From positions 992,001 through 1,056,000 of the forward strand of contig OZ037926.1 of NCBI GenBank assembly GCA_964035575.1: DNA of 64,000 nucleotides, written 5' to 3'. The notes beneath the pieces were generated by a model that saw only the letters and a program-made list of their open reading frames with translations, did not search any database and had not been told where the DNA came from. Positions within the stretch are counted from its first letter, which is position 1; every line of letters starts with the position of its first letter. Shown here piece after piece: positions 46,854-56,371 of the stretch. Made by a program: the position numbers and the translations under genes. This DNA is from Rhynchopus sp. YZ270_cl-10. Taxonomy: Eukaryota > Euglenozoa > Diplonemea > Diplonemida > Diplonemidae.

Positions 46854-49800
46854 ATGCAGCATGGGTGGCTGCGTGCGGGCAGGGCAGGTGCAAGGTTCTC
46901 AAGGCATTTCACATCAGGGAAAGACTTTTGGAACAAAGTGTCGCTGATGAACGACCCCACAAGCGTAGCGGCAAAGAACTGGGCTGAGAAGAGAATTGCG
47001 AAGAAGAAGGAGGCCACAGCCGACCCCTTGTGGGCTTCCTTGCTGGAAGAAGAACGTGGGGCTGACGTGAAGGCTGATGCAAAAATTGTTGCGAAAGCTG
47101 CTGCTGTGAAGGCTCTTGCAAAGGATGCTGCGCGATCTTATGTGAAGGCTGATGCAAAAGCTGGCGTGAAGGTTCCTGTCGAGAGAGAGCTTGTGAAGGA
47201 TCAAACAACCAACCCCTTGTGGGATTCTTTGATGGAACGAAGACGCGAGGACGACACGAGGTCTACAAACAGAGCTTCTGGCGACCCCTTGTGGGCTTCC
47301 TTGCTGGAAGAAGAACGTGACGTTGATACGAAAGGCACAGAGACCAAGGTAGGGAGAGACGTTGCAAAGACCGTTTCGGAGGCAGACGCCGACACCTTCT
47401 GGAATTCCTTTTTGGAAGACGAGTCTGAGTCTGATGTGAAGGCTGCACATAGGGTTTCGGGGAAGGCAAAGGACTACTTTGTGGGTGCTGTTGCAGACAC
47501 TGCTTCTACAGAGAACAAGGTGGGGAGAGATGCTCCAAACGTTTGGGAGGATTGTATTCAGGTGCAATCTGAGGCTGATGCGAAGGCTGCACATACGGTT
47601 TCGGACTCCTTTGTGGGTGACATTGCGAACAGCGACCTTACGACAGCCACGGAGAAAGATGTTGGCAGAGTGTTTGAGGAGGAAGCAGCTGCCCCCTTAA
47701 GGACTTCCTATCTACGCACTATGGGGGAATTACGCAAGGGACATCGTACGGTTCGCAGACAGATGGCTGAGGAGAATGCGAAGTCTGTGGTGGTGAATAC
47801 TGACGCGCAGGCAGAGGCAGAGGCGGAGGCTGACGCAATACTTGACGCAAAAAATGACGCGAAGGTGGACGCGCAGGATTATGCCAAGCGTGTTGCAGGT
47901 TCTCGGGTACGGCGCACTGTGAAGGATGCCGCAAAGGCAGCTGCAATGGCTTATGTGAATGCCGCCGAGAAGGCTGCTGCAAACCTTCGTACACTCTCTT
48001 GGAACGAGGATGCTGCAAAACATTATACAGAGGCATACAAGAAGGCTTACGTGCTGGCTTTCGTGGTCGAATACGTGTTACCTTTCGCAAGGACTGCTCC
48101 TTTGTATGCCACATGCTATGCAAAAGCGTTTCCACATTACGCAACAGGTTTTGTGAAGGCTTTCGAGAACGACGATGGAAGGGCGATAGCAGAGAACGGA
48201 GTGTTTGAGGAGGAAGCAGCTGCCCGCTTAAGGACTTTCTATGTACGCACTATGGGGAAATTACGAAAGGGACATCGTAAGGTTCGCAGACAGATGGCTG
48301 AGGAGAATGCGAAGTCTGCGGTGGTGAATACTGACGCGCAGGTGGAGGTGGAGGCTGACGCAAAAAATGACGCAAAGATGGACGCACAGGATGATGCCAA
48401 GCGTGTTGCAGGTTCTCGGGTACGGCGCACTGCGAAGGATGAGGCAAAGGTTGCTGCACTGGCTTATGTGAATGCCGCCGAGAAGGCTGCTGCAAACCTT
48501 CGTACACTCTGTTGGAACGGGGATGATGCAAAACATTATACAGAGGCATACAAGAAGGCTTACGTGCTGGCTTTCGTGGTCGAATACGTGTTACCTTTCG
48601 CAAGGACTGCTCCTTTGTATGCCACATGCTATGCAAAAGCGTTTCCACATTACGCAACAGGTTTTGTGAAGGCTTTCGAGAACGGCGATGGAAGGGCGAT
48701 AGCAGAGGCTGCCATGCAGGAGTCACTTGTAAAAGAGGTAGCGATGTCTGCGAAGATGAATACTGACGCGCAGGCGGAGGCGGAGGCTGACGCAATACTT
48801 GGCGCAAAAAATGACGCGAAGGTGGACGCACAGGATTATGTCAAGCGTGTTGCAGGTTCTCGGGTACGGCGCACTGCGAAGGATAACGCAAAGGTTGCTG
48901 CACTGGCTTATGTGAATGCCGCCGAGAAGGCTGCTGCAAACCTTCGTACACTCTCTTGGAACGAGGATGCTGCAAAACATTATACAGAGGCATACAAGAA
49001 GGCTTACGTGCTGGCTTTCGTGGACGAATACGGAAGGGCGATAGCAGAGAACAAGGTGAGGAGAGATACTCCAAACGTTTGGGAGGATTGTATTCAGGTG
49101 CAATCTGAGGCTGATGCGAAGTCTGCGAAGATGAATACTGACGCGCAGGCGGAGGCGGAGGCTGACGCAATACTTGGCGCAAAAAATGACGCAAAGATGG
49201 ACGCACAGGATGATGCTAAGCGTGTTGCAGGTTCTCGGCTATGGCGCACTGTGAAGGATGAGGCAAAGGTTGCTGCAATGGCTTATGTGAATGCCGCCGA
49301 GAAGGCTGCTGCAAACCTTCGTACACTCTGTTGGAACGGGGATGATGCAAAACATTATACGGAGGCATACAAGAAGGCTTACGTGCTGGCTTTCGTGGTC
49401 GAATACGTGTTACCTTTCGCAAGGACTGCTGCGGCTGACACAGATGGTTATGCAAAAGCGTTTCCACATTACGCAACGGGTTTTGTGAAGGCTTTCGAGA
49501 ACGACGATGGAAGGGCGATAGCAGAGGCTGCCATGCAGGAGGCTGACAGATATGACAGACGCGCAGAACTTTGTAGGGAACTGGAGAAGGCGCAATCCGT
49601 GTTTCGCATGAAATCCATCGCGTACAAGAAAGCATTTGGAGCAAGCAGGAAGGCGATACGTGCTTTAAAGCATGCTCAGCGTCTTGACGAGACACGTACC
49701 ATGCCGGAGAGCGAGGTAACGGATGATCGCAGACGTGCAAAAGAGACGGTGAAGTCTGCAAAGGCTGACGTGAAGGCTGCTCTGAATGATCTTGAGAAAG

Positions 49801-50201
49801 CTGTGTTGGCTCAGACTATCCTGAAGTCTTCTGTGAAAGCTGTTACGAAAGCTACCGTCACAGCTGTTTCGGGGAAGGCAAAGGACTCCTTTGTGGGTGC
49901 TGTTGCAGACACTGCTTCTACAGAGAACAAGGTGGGGAGAGGCGCTCCAAGCGTTTGGGAGGCAGACGCCGACACCTTGTGGGATTGTATTCAGGTGCAA
50001 TCTGAGGCTGATGCGAAGGCTGCACATACGGTTTCGGACTCCTTTGTGGGTGACATTGCGAACAGCGACCTTACGACAGCCACGGAGAAAGATGTTGGCA
50101 GAGTGTTTGAGGAGGAAGCAGCTGCCCCCTTAAGGACTTCCTATCTACGCACTATGGGGGAATTACGCAACAGGTTTTGTGAAGGCTTTAGAGGAGGATA
50201 G
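46854..50201 (+). CDS. Ala/Lys/Asp-rich repeat protein, copy 1 (3' end scrambled)
   Basis: 1,115 aa, no family recognised. The N-terminus (MQHGWLRAGRAGARFSRHFT) is Arg-rich, like a mitochondrial-type presequence. Next are DPLW(A/D)SL(L/M)E modules separated by Ala/Lys helices (ADAKIVAKAAAVKALAKDAA), then long units containing AYVNAAEKAAANLRTL, HYTEAYKKAYVLAFVVEYVL and FPHYATGFVKAFEN, present four times in frame. The ORF ends shortly after MGELR, where ATTACGCAA joins two units out of frame: MGELRKGH of one unit passes into the TGFVKAF codons of another in a wrong frame, reading NRFCEGFRGG and a stop. A fifth unit continues in a second frame to 50652. The protein is therefore truncated relative to its own pattern. 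Copy 2 at 56372 is ~95% or more alike at the 5' end. Confidence 0.65.
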   Translation: MQHGWLRAGRAGARFSRHFTSGKDFWNKVSLMNDPTSVAAKNWAEKRIAKKKEATADPLWASLLEEERGADVKADAKIVAKAAAVKALAKDAARSYVKADAKAGVKVPVERELVKDQTTNPLWDSLMERRREDDTRSTNRASGDPLWASLLEEERDVDTKGTETKVGRDVAKTVSEADADTFWNSFLEDESESDVKAAHRVSGKAKDYFVGAVADTASTENKVGRDAPNVWEDCIQVQSEADAKAAHTVSDSFVGDIANSDLTTATEKDVGRVFEEEAAAPLRTSYLRTMGELRKGHRTVRRQMAEENAKSVVVNTDAQAEAEAEADAILDAKNDAKVDAQDYAKRVAGSRVRRTVKDAAKAAAMAYVNAAEKAAANLRTLSWNEDAAKHYTEAYKKAYVLAFVVEYVLPFARTAPLYATCYAKAFPHYATGFVKAFENDDGRAIAENGVFEEEAAARLRTFYVRTMGKLRKGHRKVRRQMAEENAKSAVVNTDAQVEVEADAKNDAKMDAQDDAKRVAGSRVRRTAKDEAKVAALAYVNAAEKAAANLRTLCWNGDDAKHYTEAYKKAYVLAFVVEYVLPFARTAPLYATCYAKAFPHYATGFVKAFENGDGRAIAEAAMQESLVKEVAMSAKMNTDAQAEAEADAILGAKNDAKVDAQDYVKRVAGSRVRRTAKDNAKVAALAYVNAAEKAAANLRTLSWNEDAAKHYTEAYKKAYVLAFVDEYGRAIAENKVRRDTPNVWEDCIQVQSEADAKSAKMNTDAQAEAEADAILGAKNDAKMDAQDDAKRVAGSRLWRTVKDEAKVAAMAYVNAAEKAAANLRTLCWNGDDAKHYTEAYKKAYVLAFVVEYVLPFARTAAADTDGYAKAFPHYATGFVKAFENDDGRAIAEAAMQEADRYDRRAELCRELEKAQSVFRMKSIAYKKAFGASRKAIRALKHAQRLDETRTMPESEVTDDRRRAKETVKSAKADVKAALNDLEKAVLAQTILKSSVKAVTKATVTAVSGKAKDSFVGAVADTASTENKVGRGAPSVWEADADTLWDCIQVQSEADAKAAHTVSDSFVGDIANSDLTTATEKDVGRVFEEEAAAPLRTSYLRTMGELRNRFCEGFRGG

Positions 50202-50652
50202 AAGGGCGATAGCACTTGCAAAAGAGGTAGCGAAGTCTGCAGAGGTGAATACTGACGCGCTGGCGGAGGCGGAGGCTGACGCAATACTTGACGCAAAAAA
50301 TGACGCGAAGGTGGACGCACAAGATTATGCCAAGCGTGTTGCAGGTTCTCGGGTACGGCGCACTGCGAAGGATGACGCAAAGGTTGCTGCTATGGCTTAT
50401 GTGAATGCCGCCGAGAAGGCTGCTGCAAACCTTCGTACACTCTGTTGGAACGAGGATGCTGCAAAACATTATACAGAGGCGTACAAGAAGGCTTACGTGC
50501 TGGCTTTCGTGGTCGAATACGTGTTACCTTTCGCAAGGACTGCTCCTTTGGATGTCAAATGCTATGCAAAAGCGTTTCCACATTACGCAACGGGTTTTGT
50601 GAAGGCTTTCGAGAACGGCGATGGAAGGGCGATATGCCATGCAGGAGGCTGA
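50168..50652 (+). pseudogene. Out-of-frame 3' remnant of Ala/Lys-rich gene copy 1
   Basis: From the ATTACGCAA junction the repeat pattern continues in the neighbouring frame (ALAEAEADAILDAKNDAKVD through FPHYATGFVKAFENGDG) and ends ICHAGG at 50652. A second disruption near 50630 removes part of the AIAEAAMQEADRYDRR segment seen in the intact unit at ~49520. This looks like decay by recombination between repeats. Confidence 0.7.
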
Positions 50653-51346
50653 CAGATATGACAGATGCGCAGTGCTTTGTTGGGAACACGAATTGTCTGC
50701 TTAGAGTACCAGTCACAAAAACTTTGAGCAACTAGACGTCATGATTGTTGTCGTGGAGGGGTAGGATGGGGGACACTGTCTTTTTTTTTAATCCCCAACT
50801 TTTTTTTGGCTTCTTTTGACGCAGCGAGCCAATTGCTCTCCACGGTGGGGTCACATGTGATATAGGACCCCCCTCCCTATGTACCCCGTATAGACAAAAA
50901 AAAATCTGAAAAATCCTCAGGGGGTACAGTGTACCCCCTATACCCTGGATAAAACCCTGGCCCCATCATCATCACCGACAGAAGAGACTTGGGGTACGAT
51001 TTCACCCCAGCCCTCTCTTTTTTTTTTTTTTTTTTTGTTGTAAATCAAGGTACTTGACAATAGGAAATAGAAACGACGGAAGGTGCGTGCCCCCCGCCAG
51101 CAGGTGTTTTCTCACTCATTATTTTTCTCTCTCATACAACACACACTTCAGCGAAAAAAAACACAGCAAGCTTGCGGAGCGATAAACCAAAAAGTTGTTG
51201 TTCATTATTTTCTTTTTATTCAGAACCTGAAGTTGGTTTCTATTTTATTTTATTTTTTTTTTTTCTTGGGATTTTCCGGATTTTTACGGACCGGGGGGTA
51301 CTTCAAATCATGAATTTTTTTTTTATAGGGTATCAGCTATGTATTA

Positions 51347-51490
51347 GGCAACTTAGCACGGCAGGCTTGGGCTCATCTTGCAAACTTTTCTTTTCTTTTT
51401 GTGGAACAGAGCTGAGAGCTCATGACATTAGCATATAACCAGCCCCTCACGGGCCTCTTGTTTGCCCAACCAGGTATGGGCACACTATGT
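51347..51490 (+). repeat. Direct repeat, copy 2 (partner at 46317-46458)
   Basis: Differs from copy 1 mainly by GTGGAACAG for GTGTAACAG, GCATATAACC for GAATATAACC, and an extra C in TTTGCCCAACC. Confidence 0.8.
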
Positions 51491-52048
51491 ACAGAATATT
51501 AAGGTGGTGAAGCACCAGAGTCTTAGGTTCATCTCATCAGCTTTTCTTTGTGCTTTCATCCGGATGGCTGGCATCGTACGTGGGTCAGTCGGAGGTGCCT
51601 GCATTAGTAACTTCACTTCTTTTTTTTTTTGTTATAGTTAGACGAGGGTTTCGTATGCAGTGTACTGTACCCTCTGCCTACCACCCTCAAACAAATGTAG
51701 CGATGCCACACAACGCAACGGTAACGTTCTGCATGAGGTTCGTGTGCACCCCAGGGAGAGGCATATCCCATTCCCGTGTTGCCTGCGAACCATTGTGCTA
51801 CTACTGTGGTAAAGGCCCCCACCACACACCCATGTTCTGGCTCAGATGGCTGACAAAATATGACCTTTCCCCCCACCCAGGCTTCAGACTAAGAAAATCA
51901 TTTAATTACATTACCCCGATTTTTTTTGATAATGGGCCTATTTGTGATGCTCATATTTTCCAAAAAAATTAAGTGGTCAAAAAATTGTTCAATTTTCGAG
52001 ATTGACACCACTGCACGGGCTGATCCCAAAAAAATGCAAATCGAGGTA

Positions 52049-52151
52049 CCCTAATATTCGCCCCTGGTTGCCCCAATTCGCGCCAATTCGCGTTTTGTAC
52101 TTAGCCGTTTTTTCGCGAAAAAAAACGCGAATTGGCGCGACACGATTAGGG
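52049..52151. mobile_element. Small TA-flanked palindromic element (element F)
   Basis: CCCTAAT at 52049 and ATTAGGG ending at 52151, flanked by TA (52047-52048, 52152-52153). The interior has AATTCGCGCCAATTCGCG and the complement CGCGAATTGGCGCG around a TTCGCGAAA centre. 103 bp. Another AATTCGCGCCAATTCGCG run lies just outside (~52159-52176). Confidence 0.65.
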
Positions 52152-52584
52152 TATGAAATTCGCGCCAATTCGCGTTTTTTTCCCCAGGTAGGTAGGTACC
52201 TGGTGGTGCCGAAATTCCCCAGCCAAAATTGGTCGCAAAATCGGCCGATTTTTCAAAAATCCAGGCACTCCGCTAGGTACTAAAGTTCTGTTGATTGTCA
52301 ACAGAACTTTTTGAAAATGGGGGGAAAAAAAAAAAAAAAAAAAGTTCTGCTGAGTGGTTCAGACCCGTTCTACCTGTCAAAAAAGCTCAGGAGAAGAAGA
52401 TATGGAGAGGTGAGTGCTCAAACGTCCCAAAAAAGTCAAAATCGGGCGTTGGTAAAAAAAAAAGTTGCGTACCGTGCGCCTGCGGCGCAAGCATGTACCT
52501 CACCAACGTGGACCATCAACAGAATATTTTCAAAATCGGGAATCCTAGCGGAGAGCCTGCAAAAATCTCAAAAAAAAAAAAAAG

Positions 52585-54158
52585 GGGGAATAGTCAGTTA
52601 TGCCCTACCCTTTTTTTGAAATGGTCAGAGATACCCGAAAATAAGTTCAGATATTGGTCAGAGATACCCGAAAATAAGTTCAGATATTGGTCAGAGATGC
52701 CCCATTTTCAAAAATAGGGCATAACTGACCAATATCTGAACTTATTTTCGGGTATTTCGGGTATCTCTGACTATTTCTCAACTTATTTTCGGGCATGTCT
52801 GACCATATCGCCAACTTTTTTCGGGTACCCCAAAAAAGTTGGTTTTCGGGTATACCCAGATACCCAGGTCCAGGTCCAGGTACCCAGGAACAGGAAAAAA
52901 GTCGTGAAAGAGCAACCACAGCTCCACATGACAAACACAAAAGTGTCCAGTCACGTGGGGCATTCATGCACCGAGGAGATAATGATCCAACAATTTACAA
53001 GAAAGATTACTTAACCTACTGCTGGAAATTGCCAGGTCGTAGTAACACACAAAGTGTGCCTCCGTTCGGGAAGACCGGATATTCTAGAGACCAAAAAGGC
53101 CTCAAGAATATCTTCCGGTAGTCAAGGTATAACCGAGTGAACGGCCCAAGACCCCCGTGGAGAAGTTAAATGTTGTAATGCTATCAAGTAGAAACTGCGA
53201 CCACTGTCTTACCCTCCTCAATGCATGGTGGTTGATGTCTTCCACAACAAAGATGTTATAACAAAGAGAATTCAGAACAAAACAACACCCTGCCCCATAC
53301 ACACTAAATTGTCATGCTTCAAGAGCATGCCTGGGCCAAAATTACTTGACAAAAAAGGCAACAAGACCACCCACAAGGAGTGTGAATTGTGCACTGGTTT
53401 TCTGGGGGAACGCAATATTTTCTTGTGCCTCGTCCTCCGTAAGCAGAGGACAGACTTTCCGGAAGGTTTCCAAAGTCGAATTTCTTGCACTAGCTATGCT
53501 CCCTGGGTTAATGGCTATAGCAGTGACTGACAAAGTGTTCCCACCCCCAGGTCTTCGTCCACAAACAAATCTAGAATAGATTGATTTGGGTGAAGCCTTG
53601 GATTTTGAGTTGTTGAATGTCGGAGAGCGGCGCTCATCGCAATCACGGATGCAGTTCAGATTTCACGATCCTGTGATGAGTGTAAATGTGGGGTGTGATT
53701 AAGTTATGGTGTACAAACGCAGTAGTCGGGAAGGGTGAGGTTAATGAAAAAAGTGGTAATAACTATGTATTTCCGCGAAATAAGGTAGCCTTTTTTCACG
53801 CTACAGAGTGTTTCCTGCTGCACTAATGGTTCCCAAGCGAAGCGAGGGACCATGTATAAGGGTTTGCGGGTTTGCGGGTATTTACCCCCACTAAAAGTAA
53901 CTGTGTGTGGGGTAGAGGGATGAAAATCATACCATGCTGCTTCAATACTGTCTCTGCTGTCGCATTCCCTCATGGTGGGTCACTCACCCACTGGGCAAAA
54001 AATCAAAGGGGGTACCCCAAATAAGTTCAGAGATACCCGAAAAAAGTTCAGATATAGTCAGGTATGCCCTATTTCTGGTTTTCGGGTATATCTGAACTTA
54101 TTTTCGGGTATCTCTGACCATTTCAAAAAAAAGGGTAGGGTATAACTGACTATTCCCC
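52585..54158. mobile_element. 1.57-kb inverted-repeat element with coding-like core (element G)
   Basis: Ends are ~75-bp inverted repeats: GGGGAATAGTCAGTTATGCC, then TACCC, T-run, GAAATGGTCAGAGATACCCG at 52585, and the complement ending at 54158. Just inside the left end are further inverted copies of GATACCCGAAAATAAGTTCA (52620-52790). The core (~52900-53600) has plus-strand protein-like stretches (DKHKSVQSRGAFMHRGDNDP, KKDYLTYCWKLPGR, VFHNKDVITKRIQNKTTP, CFKSMPGPKLLDKKGNKTTH) in more than one frame. This may be a worn transposase; the family is not recognised, though the Cys/His-rich end (HKECELC) would not be out of place in a piggyBac-like protein. Confidence 0.6.
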
Positions 54159-54624
54159 AAAAAAAAAATTTTTTTTTTTTTTCACAAGTGTTTTTGAGGC
54201 CTGTTCACTACACCCTGGGTACCCTTCTGGGACCAAAAAGTCCAAAAAAGCAAGAATTGGGCTGTTTTGAGCATCTAGAGTTTATTCCCCAGCCATTTTC
54301 TGTACCACCAGTGCACTTTGTATGGGCCAGCGCCTTGTCGAAAAATCGAAAAATCTCAAAAAAAAAATTTTTTTTTTTCGGGAAAATTTCGACCACTGAG
54401 GTGGGTCTTTGGGCACCAAAAAATGCAAAAAAAATGCAAAAATCGGGTGTTTTGACCATCTGCGGTTACACAAAACACACTTCTGTGTACAAGCCTACAC
54501 CAATACAGTGGTAATACAAGGCGATTTTTGACCAAAAAAAAATTTTTTTTTTCGCCCAAAATCGGGCGTGGTACGTCATAAAATGGCCCAAAAAATCCAA
54601 GGAAAACCTTCGATTGGGCAAATT

Positions 54625-55319
54625 CAGGGTTTCCGCCAAGGGGGACCGGGGGGGACCATGGACCCCCCCAATATTTTTCCCAGAAAAATCCGGATTTTTA
54701 CAGGGGTTTGGGGGGGGACCATGGTCCCCCCCAAGAAAAATGGGGTTTTGGAGGTTGATGACCCCCCGTGGTCATGCGACCCCGCCGTGCAGAGCATTTG
54801 GCTCGCTGTGCCAGAAGAAGTGGAAGAAAAAGGGGGTGGCGCAATCTTTTTTAAAAAGGGTAAAAGTAGCGTACCGTGCGCCTGCGGCGCTGTGTTGCTA
54901 GCTATGTGATATTGATATACTTCCATCGATACTTCCGTGCATTGCCCCTTTTTCTAAGGAGGCTTCGGTGCAAGGGACGGGTAGTTATTACATGTTCCCA
55001 CTGCAGCACTGTAATGACTGTAGCACCATACAATAGAAAAAGCAAACACCATCACCCTCCACTCTCACAAGACCCCTTACCTTGTTAACTTCCACCCCCG
55101 ACCTCCAAACAAACCACCTCTACCAGACAACACAGCTGTGAAGCTTGACATGGCTGCTATCAAACCTGGTGCACCCTTCGCCTCTCCACTCTGTGGCCTG
55201 CAGGGAGGCGCGCGCGAAGCGCGCGACGACCGCTTTTGCGGGGAGAAAAAAATTTTTTGGGGGGTCTTTTTGATGGTCCCCCCCAATTCCTGAAACACTA
55301 AATCCTGGCGGAAACCCTG
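54625..55319. mobile_element. Inverted-repeat element (element H)
   Basis: CAGGGTTTCCGCCA at 54625 is inverted as TGGCGGAAACCCTG ending at 55319. Near both ends GGGGGACCAT/ATGGTCCCCC blocks recur. It contains the GCGTACCGTGCGCCTGCGGC block (~54870) and, near its right end, the GC-rich hairpin module (~55178-55242) also found in the 16670-17404 element. AAATT lies close outside both ends but not at identical distance. Confidence 0.6.
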
Positions 55320-56065
55320 TAAATTATGAAAAAAATTTTCAAGTCAAATTTTCAACCAAAATACGGTCATTTTGTTCACACAGTGATTCTACGTCATGCT
55401 AGCTTCCTGTGCAGAACTCCAGCAATTCACCAATGCCGGCATCTATCTTTCCATTATCGCCATTGCACTTCGTTCACGCCATTGCACTTCGGTCATTTTG
55501 TGCATACCCTGTGACTGTGGTGGCTAGAGAACACGCACATGCAGACCCGTTCCTTGCAATTTCCAGTGTTGTGTTTATCAATGCATGCATCCAGAGGACC
55601 TCTGGTTTACGAAATCGTAGGCACTCCTGTGCAAAAATGAAGTCGGTTTTTGACCCAAAATCGGGGTGGGTGGGCCATAATTTGCTCCAAATTTGGCCGA
55701 AAATTGGGATTTTTCTGAAAATTTTCATTGTGCCCAGCAAAAATCCTTGATTTTTTGAAGAATTTTCCAAAAAATATGCTATACCCCCTATGACTGGACC
55801 CAACTCCCCTCACCCTTTTTTTCCCCGAAAAAAGCCCCCAAAATTCCTACCATTTTTACCATTTTTACCATTTTTGACCAATTTAGGGTACCTCCAATCA
55901 GGACCCTTTTCGCACAACTGTCACCCCCCCCCACGAAACCCCGTGCAGACTAGTCATTTTATTAATTAATCACCAGACCCCCAAGCCTTAGTCTGAAGCC
56001 TGACCCTATTCCCCTTCTTTTTAAAATTCTTCTTGTAAAATTCCGTACGGAAAATAAGGGAAAAA

Positions 56066-56371
56066 TTGCTGCTCGCAACCGAGTATGGGTAGCCTTGTGT
56101 GCAGGGGTTACTTCTGAGCCTTAGAGTGGTTAAGAAGGACGTGAGAGTAGGGTGTAGGGTGTAGGGGTCGTTCCACGAAGTGAAGTGGTCTATAGTTGCT
56201 TGCAAACACACACGGCTCATCCCCCGAACAGAACTGCACAGCACATCCTCGTCCCGCCCCGCCCCCCTCCACACATCCACCCCTTTCTATGAAGCGTTGA
56301 CCCGAGTTCGCTTCCCAGCAATGCCTGGGTCGTAGGAGGGGGGCGCTTTTGTCGCCCCCCTCGGTTCACTA
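56066..56371 (+). promoter_or_regulatory. Duplicated upstream region of Ala/Lys-rich gene copy 2
   Basis: Matches 46548-46853 base for base in length. Duplicated together with the gene, so it likely carries the promoter. Confidence 0.6.

Larger units (their letters stand above)
50653..56065. other. Repeat-rich region of 5.4 kb between the two gene copies
   Basis: No supported host gene. It contains the second direct-repeat copy (51347-51490), intron-type repeats (~51501), a TCATCCGGATGGCTGGCAT copy (~51550-51612), inverted-repeat elements at 52049-52151, 52585-54158 and 54625-55319, and many AAAATCGG/CCGATTTT-type spacer repeats. Confidence 0.55.

Noticed and set aside
46317-51490. Pair of direct repeats as LTRs of a 5-kb retroelement
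   Set aside because: Only ~145 bp, no TG...CA ends, no primer-binding site or reverse transcriptase between them, and the interior is a duplicated host gene.
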